Shown: positions 33,294-42,136 of the stretch, one piece after another | Layout of the letters: the number at the start of each line of letters is the position of its first letter | Numbering within the stretch: position 1 is the first letter of the stretch | Assembly: GCA_037189645.1 (NCBI GenBank) | Contig: JBBCIY010000013.1 | Coordinates: 62,001 to 126,000, forward strand | Length of the DNA stretch: 64,000 nucleotides | DNA from: Taishania sp037189645 | GTDB taxonomy: Bacteria; Bacteroidota; Bacteroidia; Flavobacteriales_D; Crocinitomicaceae | Reading direction: 5' to 3' | Made by a program: the position numbers and the translations under genes | Notes under the pieces: model-generated | The model's database searches: none | Told to the model about the DNA's origin: nothing | The model's input: the letters and a program-made list of their open reading frames with translations, nothing else

Positions 33294-35735
33294 TTAATCC
33301 TTGACAACCCGCTTCACTGTTTTCTCGTATTCTGTGTCAATAACGACCTGGTATATACCGGGAGACAATGAAGACAGATTCAGATCTATTTTCTGTACGT
33401 TGCTGTATTCCGAAAGCAGAACTGTTTTTCCTGTGATATCCAGGATCGAAATACCTGCTTTCTGAAGATTTGCGTTGAGATCAATCGTTATGGTCTCACG
33501 TGCAGGATTCGGATAAAGCGAAATGGTATTCAGTATGTTCTCTTCCAGACCGACCGGGTTATTCGTCAGGATGATCCTGTAATCTTCCACCTCACCGTAT
33601 TCAGATGTTCCACAAGGATCCAACGGCGAATTATTCTCAAAATAATCAATCCTTACCCTCATTCTTACGATACCCGGAGTCACATTAGCAGGTACCGTGA
33701 AATTAAAGTCCCCGGAATAATTGGTTCCAAAATTCAATGTCCCCAAATGCTCATTGGCATCTGTAAAACTGCCGTTGTTATTGTAATCGATCCACACACC
33801 TATCTTGTCTCCTGTATATCCATACCCGATACCGTTGTCCACTGTTGCTATCATCACTGTAGCAGTATATGCGTTTCCGGCATTCAGGGCAGTTGAAATG
33901 GCTGAATAATCCGTATAGTTATTGCATCCCGTCACATTATAGATCGTGTTCAGCTGTACTTCGGCGATGTATTCGTCGCAATTTTCAGATGTAGCCGGAC
34001 AAGGACCTGATGATGAAGTAACGACGATATAACCCGGTTTGGTTTCGGTATCAGACCCGTTGGAGTTGGTCGCAGTAAGCGATACCGTATAAGCTCCGAC
34101 CACGTTGAAAACTACCTGGGGATGTTGTGACGATGCTGAAGTTCCTCCCGTATATGTCCATCCCGTACCCGGTGTAATGGACCATGTCCAGGAAGTCGGA
34201 GCACCGGTGGACTGATCCGTAAAGGAAACGGTTGTTGCCTGCGGGATATTTGTCTGGCTCGCTATAAAATTCGCGACAGGCACTCCTGATGATGAGGAGC
34301 AAGGATCATAGGATCCATCCAGCACCAGCGCACCTGTATTGTCAGGATCCAGCCATGGTTTCAGTCTCAGCGGGTTCGTTGCTCCCACGCTTTGCCAGTG
34401 GTAAGACATTTTCCCGTAAACATCCGGTTGGTTAGGTCCTGTCCCAGGCCCTGCGCTCCCGTTAAAACACGCGGAAGTCCCTCCTGAAAGTGTTCCTATG
34501 ATTCTTGAATTACCGCCATTGAATTTAAACAGCGGAGACCCGGACGATCCTCCTTCCGTCACTCCATGCCCGTTTGCAGTCGTTGACCACGAAACCTGCC
34601 AATGGGTGTTTTGTGTAATTCCGCTGTAAGTGGTGGAAACAGGAGTTACTGTATATGTTGAAATTTTCTTGATATCCCCGGAAGGGTGATGGATCCCCAC
34701 ACCTCCTCCTGATGCCGAATTGTTTGCGTCCCATCCGTTCCAGTAAGCATTGTATCCTTTCAGTGTGTTGATCGTGTTTGTGGCATTTGCCATTGTTCCG
34801 AGGTGGACCAGGTAAAAATCAGATTTGGAAATGGTATTCCCGTTGACATCTTCAGACGCAGCGATCTTCACACACCCGGTAATGTAACTGCTGGCTAAGG
34901 TCCCTTCAAAAGACGGGTTACTGCATCCCGTTGATTCGTAATTAAAATAAAAACGCCAGTTATTGAGGTTGCTGGCAGAAGCACCTTCCGCACAATGCAT
35001 GGCTGTCAGGAAATAAGGTGTACAATCCTGTCTCACATTATTGACCAGCGACCCGCTGCACCATCCCTGTTGTCCCGGTATCACCACCAGGATCCGTGCA
35101 ACCCCTCTCTTTTCGTCCTGCCAGTCATTGCCTTCTGTACAATTGACATTCACCTGGCAGCTCTCAGAGTCGCCAAAGCTCTTTTCCTGTGATTGTGTAA
35201 TGCTTCTGTAAGCATAGAAGATCTGCTCTATTTCCAGGATCGAGGCTGGTGTCCCCGCCGGTTCAACCAGTTCCAGCAGCATGTAGTCCCCTTTACACAG
35301 GGATAGGTTTTGCTGCCCGTGTTCCAGCACATCCCCGGAAGTATATGTTCGGTGCAGCCGTTTTCCATCTTTACTATATACATCAATGGTAGAATTTCCG
35401 AACAGGTGAAACCTGGAAAACATAAAGCTCAATGCCTGGGCACCGGGATATTTAACCATCAATCGCCAGGTCCTGTCTCCTTTTTCATTTGCTGACCATA
35501 CGCCACTGTTCTGAGGAGTAATGTTTACGTCTATACTCACGCCGAAACGGTACATCTGCCCGTTCTTATCTCTTTCTATATCTTCCTGGTGAATCGCCGC
35601 CAGGTCAGGGCGCTGAAAAGCTGCAACGGGAATGTCGTCACGGAACTTATCGACAACCGTTACCTGCCCGTTCAAAAAGGAAGTGATTATTATCGTAAAA
35701 AGCCCTGCCAGAAAAGGGCGAACTACTTTTTCCAT
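33294..35735 (-). CDS. Secreted S1-family serine endopeptidase, lysyl endopeptidase-like, with PKD, GEVED and T9SS domains
   Basis: The 813-residue protein has a signal peptide, a propeptide-like N-terminal domain (about 25-185), then a trypsin-like domain. The catalytic triad is H247 (TAMHC), D306 (KSDFYLV) and S398 (GSSGSPLF). The GGSSGSP form and many Cys residues resemble Achromobacter lysyl endopeptidase. A PKD domain (about 485-575) and a GEVED domain (about 600-725, IGVWIDYNNNGSF...GEVEDYRI) follow. The type A T9SS sorting domain comes last (LYPNPARETITI, LSPGIYQVVI, TVKRVVKD). It should act outside the cell, digesting proteins for food. Cleavage after Lys is inferred from family resemblance only. 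Confidence 0.9.
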   Translation of the reverse strand: MEKVVRPFLAGLFTIIITSFLNGQVTVVDKFRDDIPVAAFQRPDLAAIHQEDIERDKNGQMYRFGVSIDVNITPQNSGVWSANEKGDRTWRLMVKYPGAQALSFMFSRFHLFGNSTIDVYSKDGKRLHRTYTSGDVLEHGQQNLSLCKGDYMLLELVEPAGTPASILEIEQIFYAYRSITQSQEKSFGDSESCQVNVNCTEGNDWQDEKRGVARILVVIPGQQGWCSGSLVNNVRQDCTPYFLTAMHCAEGASASNLNNWRFYFNYESTGCSNPSFEGTLASSYITGCVKIAASEDVNGNTISKSDFYLVHLGTMANATNTINTLKGYNAYWNGWDANNSASGGGVGIHHPSGDIKKISTYTVTPVSTTYSGITQNTHWQVSWSTTANGHGVTEGGSSGSPLFKFNGGNSRIIGTLSGGTSACFNGSAGPGTGPNQPDVYGKMSYHWQSVGATNPLRLKPWLDPDNTGALVLDGSYDPCSSSSGVPVANFIASQTNIPQATTVSFTDQSTGAPTSWTWSITPGTGWTYTGGTSASSQHPQVVFNVVGAYTVSLTATNSNGSDTETKPGYIVVTSSSGPCPATSENCDEYIAEVQLNTIYNVTGCNNYTDYSAISTALNAGNAYTATVMIATVDNGIGYGYTGDKIGVWIDYNNNGSFTDANEHLGTLNFGTNYSGDFNFTVPANVTPGIVRMRVRIDYFENNSPLDPCGTSEYGEVEDYRIILTNNPVGLEENILNTISLYPNPARETITIDLNANLQKAGISILDITGKTVLLSEYSNVQKIDLNLSSLSPGIYQVVIDTEYEKTVKRVVKD

Positions 35736-35762
35736 AACTTAGCCGGAATTATCATTATTTTT

Positions 35763-35770
35763 CAAAATTA
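35763..35770 (-). promoter_or_regulatory. Probable -7 box of the secreted protease gene
   Basis: TAATTTTG on the minus strand fits TAnnTTTG, 27 bp before the start codon. No -33 TTG in place. Confidence 0.42.
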
Positions 35771-35826
35771 GTCTTTTTTCTCTCTTTAACTGGAGATATA
35801 TCTTTATTTTTATCACACAATAAAAA

Positions 35827-36507
35827 ATGATGAAACATACAGTTGTACTTGTTGAGGATGAGCACACGATCGCAGAAGCCATCGTACTGAACCTGGAGCT
35901 GGAATCGTACAACGTGGTTCATATTGACAACGGGCGGACGGCCATTTCCAGGATCCACGAACTGGCAAACGCCAACCTGGTCATCCTGGATGTCATGCTG
36001 CCTGAAGTGAACGGGATTGATATCTGCAAAGAACTGCGGACCATTTCAAATGTACCGGTACTTTTCCTGTCGGCCAAAGGGACAAGCACTGATAAGATCG
36101 AAGGCTTAAAAAGCGGCGGGACCGATTACCTCAGTAAACCATTTGACCTGGAAGAACTCCTGCTCCGTGTGAAAATCCTGATCGGCAGGAACACTGCGAC
36201 AGCACAGACAGCAAGAATCGGTGACAAAAAAATCGATTTTAAAACCTATACTGTTTCCGACAAGCATGGTACGGTCACGGAGTTGTCCAAACGGGAGGTT
36301 GCCCTTCTTCAGCTGTTCATTGAAAAGCAGGGAGAAGTGATTTCCCGTGATGAGATACTGGACAGTGTATGGGGAGCAGACCAATTCCCGACAGCCAGGA
36401 CGATCGATAACTTTATTCTCACCTTCAGAAAGCTATTTGAAGAAAACCCGAAAGAGCCCGTTTATTTTCACTCTATAAGGGGGGTGGGATATAAGTTTAC
36501 AAAATGA
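35827..36507 (+). CDS. Response regulator, OmpR/PhoB family
   Basis: The 226-residue protein has a receiver domain (about 3-120) with acidic pocket E10-D11, phospho-acceptor D55 (LVILDVMLPE) and the conserved Lys in YLSKPF. A winged-helix DNA-binding domain (about 130-226) ends TIDNFILTFRKLFEENP...YFHSIRGVGYKF, the usual OmpR-type wing. No histidine kinase gene adjoins it; the next gene is convergent with only 25 bp between. It may pair with a kinase encoded elsewhere. Confidence 0.93.
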   Translation: MMKHTVVLVEDEHTIAEAIVLNLELESYNVVHIDNGRTAISRIHELANANLVILDVMLPEVNGIDICKELRTISNVPVLFLSAKGTSTDKIEGLKSGGTDYLSKPFDLEELLLRVKILIGRNTATAQTARIGDKKIDFKTYTVSDKHGTVTELSKREVALLQLFIEKQGEVISRDEILDSVWGADQFPTARTIDNFILTFRKLFEENPKEPVYFHSIRGVGYKFTK

Positions 36508-36532
36508 ATTTTGAATTATCAAAATTTATAGC

Positions 36533-37111
36533 CTAATAATAGGGGGAGATCATCCAGTAAACGATCACACCCGTTACCGCTACATAGAACCACATCGGCC
36601 ATGCGAAGCGGGTCCACTTTTTGTGGCGGACAAAATTTCCCTGCCATGCGAACAAATAGGTAAACAGCACGATCGGTACAATCACTACGCTCAACAATAT
36701 GTGCGAAAGAAGGATAAAGGTATAGATCAACAACGAGCTTCCGACTGCCAGCTTTTCCGCAGCGTCTCTCTCTCCGTCACCGTTCACATCTCCGAAGACA
36801 GTAGAGTCGGAAGTCATGTGATAGGCAACATAGCTCGCCAGGAACAGCAGGGATAATACCATGCATATTTTGATGAATGTTTCATGCAGCTTCCTGTTCT
36901 TCTGTCTGATCGCGACCAAAGCACCTACCAGCAAAACAGCTGTCAGGGCGTTGATTCCCGCATAGATCGGGGGCAGGAAACTCAGCGGCTGGACATCAAA
37001 CCCAAGATCTCTTAAATTGACGCTGAACAGAACGGCTACAACGAGCGGGATCGCCAGCGACGCGATAATGATTGCGGTTCGGGCTCTTTTAATTTTTGCT
37101 TCCGGTAACAT
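36533..37111 (-). CDS. DUF420 membrane protein with an EF-hand-like loop
   Basis: The 192-residue protein has about five membrane helices and matches DUF420 (YozB, CtaM-like), a group found with cytochrome oxidase genes and needed in some bacteria for oxidase maturation. His residues near helices (LHETFIKI, SYVAYHMT, LLSHILLS) could bind heme or copper. Between helices 3 and 4 it has DVNGDGERDAAE, a full EF-hand or dockerin-type calcium loop, which I do not recall in the family. The gene is the last of the oxidase accessory operon and overlaps the Sco stop by 23 bp. Confidence 0.88.
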   Translation of the reverse strand: MLPEAKIKRARTAIIIASLAIPLVVAVLFSVNLRDLGFDVQPLSFLPPIYAGINALTAVLLVGALVAIRQKNRKLHETFIKICMVLSLLFLASYVAYHMTSDSTVFGDVNGDGERDAAEKLAVGSSLLIYTFILLSHILLSVVIVPIVLFTYLFAWQGNFVRHKKWTRFAWPMWFYVAVTGVIVYWMISPYY

Positions 37112-37775
37112 TGTATTCTGTTTTTAATAGTAAGCGAATGTCTTTTTCCAGGGAATCGATGGCATCCGAATCGGTACCGTCGTATATCCCCCGGATGTGT
37201 CCTTTTGTATCTACCAGGGAGAAATAAGGTGTGTGCCCGAACCCACCCGGAATCGTATCGTTTTTTTCGGCTCCGTTGAAAAATTCCCTGGCTAACTCAT
37301 GTGTTGCTTCCTCATCTCCTGTAAAGAAATGCCAGTTTTCAGCTTTGATTCCATGTTCCCGGATGTATGCTCTTAATCTTGACGGGGAATCCCTGTAAGG
37401 GTCAATGGAAAAACTCAGGAACCGGACGTGTTCTTTCAGGTCATCCGTCATGATGTTCAACCGTTTCATATTGGTTGTCATCGGCGGGCAGATCGTCGGG
37501 CAGTGTGTAAAGAAAAAATCAGCGATCCATACCTTGTCTTTGAGGTCGGAAGAGGAAATCCAGGCAGAATCCTGGTTGATGTACCTGAAATCGGGTACTA
37601 CATGGTAAATGGTATCGGCTACTTCTTTTCCGTTCACCATCCGGTATGAAATATCTATCTCCCCGGCAATCGGAAGCCTTTTTTCTTCCACTGTTTTTGT
37701 TCCGTTGCATCCTGTCATAACCAGCGCTGCTGTTATTCCAAGAACGATACGGCTATTTCTTTTTATCTTTTCCAT
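37089..37775 (-). CDS. Sco1/SenC copper chaperone for cytochrome oxidase, lipoprotein
   Basis: The protein has 228 residues from ATG 37775. The N-terminus is a lipoprotein signal (ALVMTGC). The thioredoxin-fold domain has CPTIC and the distal His in GFGHTPYF, the three copper ligands of Sco proteins, and the family's DPYRDSP segment. It delivers copper to the CuA site of oxidase subunit II. The longer frame to 37808 overlaps the upstream gene and was trimmed. It is the canonical member of two adjacent Sco-like genes. Confidence 0.93.
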   Translation of the reverse strand: MEKIKRNSRIVLGITAALVMTGCNGTKTVEEKRLPIAGEIDISYRMVNGKEVADTIYHVVPDFRYINQDSAWISSSDLKDKVWIADFFFTHCPTICPPMTTNMKRLNIMTDDLKEHVRFLSFSIDPYRDSPSRLRAYIREHGIKAENWHFFTGDEEATHELAREFFNGAEKNDTIPGGFGHTPYFSLVDTKGHIRGIYDGTDSDAIDSLEKDIRLLLKTEYNVTGSKN

Positions 37776-38427
37776 CCGCCACATTGTATTCTTTCTGCAA
37801 TAAAGCAATACATTCCTTCATTCTCCTGAACATTCCCTCCGCATTTCCACGAAGCACCATTCTCAGGTGGTTATCCTTATCGACCAGCAACATCAGTTCC
37901 TGAAATGAGTTTCCTCCGAAATACTGGTCACCGGTCTGGAGCAGGTTTTCACCATTGTGCTCAATGTTATACACATTCCGGGCATCTCCTTTTGCCAGGA
38001 TCCATTTTTCAGGGTCATAATGATGGATCTTGTCTTTCAGCAGCTCATTCGCTGCCGACAGGTCCTCCACAGGATCTCCGTTCATATCGTTGACAAATGC
38101 TACAATCCTGTAATCTTTCAACGATTTCTTCGGCCGGATGTGCTGGTAAATGATCTTTTCAAACGTAAACAGGCTGATGCTGCAGGTATCCAGGCAATTG
38201 TCCTGAATATTTATAAAGATCACCACTTTCCCCTTAAAATTGTCCTGGGTATAGGTTTTCCCGTCAACGCCGACAAAGGAATAGTTATTCACTTTCCCGA
38301 AGTCATCAAGTGTCTTGAACTTCATGTTGCATCCCCGGGAAATGATTATTAATAAAAGAGCCGGAACAAACAAGAGCAAGACCGCATAAATCCCTCTCAT
38401 CCGTCCGGCAGTTTTTTTACCAGTCAT
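37753..38427 (-). CDS. Second Sco-like thioredoxin-fold protein, lacking the copper His
   Basis: The 224-residue protein has an N-terminal membrane anchor (about 10-30) and a thioredoxin-like domain with CLDTC, in the place of the Sco CxxxC motif. The position of the distal His is occupied by NSFQELMLLVD, so one of three copper ligands is missing. It may be a thiol-disulfide partner that reduces CuA cysteines rather than a copper carrier (inference). Its start could also be a GTG at 38445. Its 3' end overlaps the next gene's start by about 23 bp, indicating tight coupling. Confidence 0.85.
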   Translation of the reverse strand: MTGKKTAGRMRGIYAVLLLFVPALLLIIISRGCNMKFKTLDDFGKVNNYSFVGVDGKTYTQDNFKGKVVIFINIQDNCLDTCSISLFTFEKIIYQHIRPKKSLKDYRIVAFVNDMNGDPVEDLSAANELLKDKIHHYDPEKWILAKGDARNVYNIEHNGENLLQTGDQYFGGNSFQELMLLVDKDNHLRMVLRGNAEGMFRRMKECIALLQKEYNVADGKDKKK

Positions 38428-38437
38428 GGTTCTGTTT

Positions 38438-38815
38438 TTAGACACCGTAGGTCGCCCAAGCGTTTCCTACAGCCGTTCCTTCTGTCAAACAAATAAAGAT
38501 TAAGTACAAGATGAAGATCAGGTACGGAACCAGGATCATCAGTTTCAGGTTCTTTCTTTCTTCTCCAAGGTGCATGAATACCATCACGATGTATGCTGCC
38601 TTTATGATTGTCAGTACGACATAAAACCATTTGATGGTTTCCCACCAGAATCCCTGAACGTTTGAACGCCCCCAGAAGATCCCGATACCTACCTCAACAA
38701 TCGTAATGAGTGACAAGAGTACGGTTACAAAATAAATCTTCTTACGAATCTTCTTCCCGTCCTCTTCTGAGTGATGATTATGCAATGAATACTCGATAAC
38801 GTCGTCTCTTTCCAT
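38438..38815 (-). CDS. Cytochrome c oxidase subunit IV-like protein
   Basis: The 125-residue protein has a charged His-rich N-terminus (HNHHSEEDGKK) and three membrane helices, and contains VFMHLGEERKNLKLMI. That motif is typical for the small prokaryotic COX4 subunit of caa3/aa3-type oxidases. It lies between a subunit III gene and the Sco genes and should be a structural part of the same oxidase. Confidence 0.88.
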   Translation of the reverse strand: MERDDVIEYSLHNHHSEEDGKKIRKKIYFVTVLLSLITIVEVGIGIFWGRSNVQGFWWETIKWFYVVLTIIKAAYIVMVFMHLGEERKNLKLMILVPYLIFILYLIFICLTEGTAVGNAWATYGV

Positions 38816-38848
38816 ATCTCAAAGTTTATTGTGTTTTATTTTATTTGA

Positions 38849-39886
38849 TTAAACAAGGTAGAAGAATGTAAATACGAATACCCATACCAAGTCTACAAAG
38901 TGCCAGTACAATCCTGACTTTTCAACCATTTCATAGTGTCCTCTTTTTTCATACGTTCCTTTCAGACAGTTGACGAATACGATGATATTGATCAAAATAC
39001 CGATGGAAACGTGGAATCCGTGGAACCCGGTGATAAAGAAGAAATAGTTCGCGTATTGTTTCGGGCCATACTCATTGCGGGTCATATTCGCACCGTAAAT
39101 AATGCGTTTTGCTTCTCCCGAATAAGCAGCGTCGTAATATGCTTTAACAGCATCAGCTCCTTCAATCTTATCGCGTAGCTCGTGCTTTGAACCCGCTTCT
39201 TTTACTACCAGGTACATTCCCACGTCGGCATCTTTAGCGATTTTCGCTACGGAACCGTCATGCAATGTGATCATTTCATCTTTTACATGTCCTGCTTCAA
39301 CGGCATGCTGGAACTCGTGCATCAGGTCCAGATCGTTGTTTGTAAGCACCTGCCCTTGTTTGTAGTGAGAACCGGCAACCTGGACATTAAAGTTCTTAAT
39401 CTCTCCGAATTTTTCTGCGTGGACTACTGCTTTTGATCCGTCCTCCAATTCAACTTTCCCGAATTTGGAACCGTGGATAAAGTGAGACCATTCCCATGCC
39501 TGAGAACCAACGAAGATCAATCCTCCCACGATCGTAGCTCCCAACCATTTCACCACTCCTTTTTTATCCATTCTGTGACCTGCCTCAACTGCCAGTACCA
39601 TTGTTACGGAGGAAATAATCAAAAGGAAAGTCATGAACGCAACATATATCAGCGGGTAATTTCCTTCCAGGAAAGGTAATGAGTGAAACGTTTCTTCACC
39701 GATCGGCCATTCACCACCGTAAGCGTGTCTTGAAAATCCATAAGCAACCAAGAATCCCCCGAATGTCAAAGCATCGGATACAAGGAAAAACCACATCATC
39801 AGTTTTCCGTAACTCACTCTAAACGGAGATTCTTTACCTCCCCATACATTAGTAGCGTCAATTTGTTCAGAAGCATGTCCAGCCAT
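38849..39886 (-). CDS. Cytochrome c oxidase subunit III with a large insert (first copy)
   Basis: The protein has 345 residues from ATG 39886 (MAGHASEQIDATNVWGG). The first four helices include MMWFFLVSDALTFGGFLVAYG and QAWEWSHFIHG. The last helices include FFFITGFHGFHVSIG and GLYWHFVDLVWVFVFTFFYLV, the classic end of subunit III. Between them lies a hydrophilic insert of about 110 residues with the conserved Glu and His pattern disrupted by a charged stretch. The function in proton uptake and stability is that of the family. Upstream is a second subunit III-like gene. Confidence 0.92.
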   Translation of the reverse strand: MAGHASEQIDATNVWGGKESPFRVSYGKLMMWFFLVSDALTFGGFLVAYGFSRHAYGGEWPIGEETFHSLPFLEGNYPLIYVAFMTFLLIISSVTMVLAVEAGHRMDKKGVVKWLGATIVGGLIFVGSQAWEWSHFIHGSKFGKVELEDGSKAVVHAEKFGEIKNFNVQVAGSHYKQGQVLTNNDLDLMHEFQHAVEAGHVKDEMITLHDGSVAKIAKDADVGMYLVVKEAGSKHELRDKIEGADAVKAYYDAAYSGEAKRIIYGANMTRNEYGPKQYANYFFFITGFHGFHVSIGILINIIVFVNCLKGTYEKRGHYEMVEKSGLYWHFVDLVWVFVFTFFYLV

Positions 39887-39909
39887 TTCTCTAAATTTTT
39901 TTTGCAAGT

Positions 39910-40971
39910 TTAATGAATAAAAAGTAAAAACAACAACAAAAATAGCCATAAAGCACCTAAAAAGTGCCAGAAAATTCCTGTTGCTCTCAACCCCACCGTA
40001 TCCCCCTCTGTATATCTACCTAAAAATGAATACGATACCGTTCTGATCATGAATAATAATGTGAATACGATGTGTAATAAGTGTAAGAATGTAATTATAT
40101 ACAGGAAGGAAGAGGCCGTATCGGCGGAATCCATTGCTTTATTGAGAAGATAAGGGCTCAGCTTCTGGTCTTCCAGGTACAATGCCCTGTTTTTATAGGA
40201 AAGCTCTTTACTTTTATAGAACACATGAAAATCTTTTCCGAATTCTCCTTTCACGAAAAAATCACCCCGCCCGTCGCGAATATGCTCTGCCCAGGTTCTG
40301 AGGCGGTACAGGTCATGAGACCCTATTACTTTTCCATCCGGCAGCACCAGCTGGTCATTCAGATACGCTACCGGCTCGCTTTCGTACAACAAAACGAAAT
40401 CGGTACCATATCCTTTTATGTGTTTCAGTCCGTCCTTGCTATCCGCTTTTTCAAACTGTCTGCCGACTGCCTGTATCTCTGCCTTAGTCTTTTCGTCGAT
40501 CTTCTTCCCTTCAATGAGGTAGTCATTTCCTTCGACAACCAGGTATTTTCCTTTGTATTTCAACGTGTAGTAATCGCCATACCGACCTTCGTTGACCAGG
40601 ATTTTATTAGCGGCAAAATAAACACCTCTGTTTACCAGCTCCCCGTATCCTTTGAACTGGAAAATAACAAAGCCTATTCCCAGTAAGAAAGTGGTACAGA
40701 TCAGGATTAATAAATTCTTTTTGTTTCGTGCGTTCGCTGCTTTTACTGCCAGTACAAACGTGATACTGCTCAATACGATCAAGGCGGTAGAGATAAAGAA
40801 AGGGGTCGGGAACGGTGTTTTTAACCAGAATGAGCCTCCCATCGAAACGATATAAGCAGAAACCAGTCCTGCAAAGACCATCGTGATGCTGATAAGAGCT
40901 GCATAAACAAGATTTTTCTTCATTTTTTCCCGGATCTCGGGACTTAATTCTGCCTCAAACTGTTGTTTCAT
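39910..40971 (-). CDS. Cytochrome c oxidase subunit III-like protein with a large insert (second copy)
   Basis: The 353-residue protein has the subunit III frame of helices, but a soluble insert of about 170 residues (about 115-285) separates helices 4 and 5. The insert is rich in Lys, Asp, Tyr and Gly (GRYGDYYTLKYKGKYLVVEGNDYLIEGKK). The C-terminal helices hold FLYIITFLHLLHIVFTLLFMIRTV and GIFWHFLGALWLFLLLFLLFIH. Two adjacent subunit III-like genes are usual in this operon in Bacteroidetes; the size of the insert is unusual. It follows ctaB after 11 bp. Confidence 0.85.
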   Translation of the reverse strand: MKQQFEAELSPEIREKMKKNLVYAALISITMVFAGLVSAYIVSMGGSFWLKTPFPTPFFISTALIVLSSITFVLAVKAANARNKKNLLILICTTFLLGIGFVIFQFKGYGELVNRGVYFAANKILVNEGRYGDYYTLKYKGKYLVVEGNDYLIEGKKIDEKTKAEIQAVGRQFEKADSKDGLKHIKGYGTDFVLLYESEPVAYLNDQLVLPDGKVIGSHDLYRLRTWAEHIRDGRGDFFVKGEFGKDFHVFYKSKELSYKNRALYLEDQKLSPYLLNKAMDSADTASSFLYIITFLHLLHIVFTLLFMIRTVSYSFLGRYTEGDTVGLRATGIFWHFLGALWLFLLLFLLFIH

Positions 40972-40982
40972 TTCTTTTTTAT

Positions 40983-41882
40983 TTAATTCAATACTGCCTG
41001 GACAACTTGCTCCACTTGTTGAATGAATTCATCTGTTCTGTCAAAATAGTACATAAATTGAATGATCGGCAGATAGATGATGGATGCAAACATAAGTTTT
41101 TTCGCGTCTTTCGCATCACACGTCTGGTACAGCCGGTAGGATGCCATGTAGAACAATGCTCCCAAAACCGTCGCGATAACCAGTGAAATCCCACCCGTCC
41201 AGTCCAGCACCCAGGGAATCAGGCTAAACGGAATCAGGAATAGTGAGTAAAGCGTTATGAAAAATGCAGAGGTCTTTGAACGTCCCGTCTTTGAAGGCAA
41301 GAGGGAAAATCCTCCGGCATTGTAATCGTCGTAAACAACCCAGGCGATCGCCCAGAAGTGCGGGAACTGCCAGATGAACTGGATGAAAAACAATACTCCC
41401 GGAACGAGTGAAAATTCACCGCTTGCCGCAATTGCACCAAGCATCGGGGGAATCGCTCCCGGAAATGCTCCGACAAACACCGCCCAGGGAGTTTTGCGTT
41501 TCAGGGGAGTGTACATGAATACATACGAAACATAGGCAGACAACCCTAATATCGCGGAATACCAGTTGATCGACGCCAGCATTACTGTTCCGGCAATCAA
41601 CGAAATGACAACGACACTGTATGCTTCTGTCAATGACATTGTGCCTGCGGGCAGCGGGCGTTTTTTAGTCCGGTTCATCAATTTATCCAGGTCGCGCTCC
41701 CAGATCTGGTTAGAACCGTTCGAAGCGGCAGTCACTAATGTACCTCCGATCGTGAGCAACAGCACTTCTTTCCAGTCCGAACCTCCATTGAAAAGATATC
41801 CGGCCAATGCAGACAACACAACAGAAAAGGACAACCTGAACTTTGTAAAAACGAGATATTCCTTCATCTTTTTTCCAACCAT
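40983..41882 (-). CDS. ctaB: Protoheme IX farnesyltransferase
   Basis: CtaB converts heme B to heme O, the precursor of heme A for the oxidase. The protein has 299 residues from ATG 41882; a Met at 41867 and a TTG at 41900 are alternatives. It carries the prenyltransferase motif NGSNQIWERDLDKLMNRTKKRPLPAG with its Asp pair, and a second acidic motif (YDDYNAGGFSLLP), within about nine membrane helices. It is the first gene of an operon of seven that ends with DUF420. Oxidase subunits I and II are not in the window. Confidence 0.94.
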   Translation of the reverse strand: MVGKKMKEYLVFTKFRLSFSVVLSALAGYLFNGGSDWKEVLLLTIGGTLVTAASNGSNQIWERDLDKLMNRTKKRPLPAGTMSLTEAYSVVVISLIAGTVMLASINWYSAILGLSAYVSYVFMYTPLKRKTPWAVFVGAFPGAIPPMLGAIAASGEFSLVPGVLFFIQFIWQFPHFWAIAWVVYDDYNAGGFSLLPSKTGRSKTSAFFITLYSLFLIPFSLIPWVLDWTGGISLVIATVLGALFYMASYRLYQTCDAKDAKKLMFASIIYLPIIQFMYYFDRTDEFIQQVEQVVQAVLN

Positions 41883-41908
41883 ACCGGAGAGGTGTTTCAA
41901 ATTTGGGG

Positions 41909-41916
41909 CAAAAGTA
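41909..41916 (-). promoter_or_regulatory. Probable -7 box of the oxidase operon
   Basis: TACTTTTG on the minus strand fits TAnnTTTG, 26 bp before the ctaB ATG at 41882. TTG is found only at 14 bp spacing, which is shorter than usual. Confidence 0.5.
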
Positions 41917-42136
41917 CGAATTACAAATCACAAATCGGAGATTACGGGTTGTAAATTGTGAGTTTTTGAGTGAAATGAATGAAGAAAATTCAATTGTCAA
42001 GATCTATTGACTTAATAATTGATCCGCTGTTCTTAAAAACAACTGAAATTTTCGATTTTTTCCGGCAGAATACGGTTGAAAATAACGGTATCACATCGTG
42101 CTTCCGTGCCTTTTCAAAACCATCGTTCCTCTCAGC

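Noticed and set aside
36533..41882. A complete cytochrome oxidase operon
   Set aside because: Subunits I and II are not encoded here; the stretch upstream of ctaB holds only a small unknown membrane protein gene.
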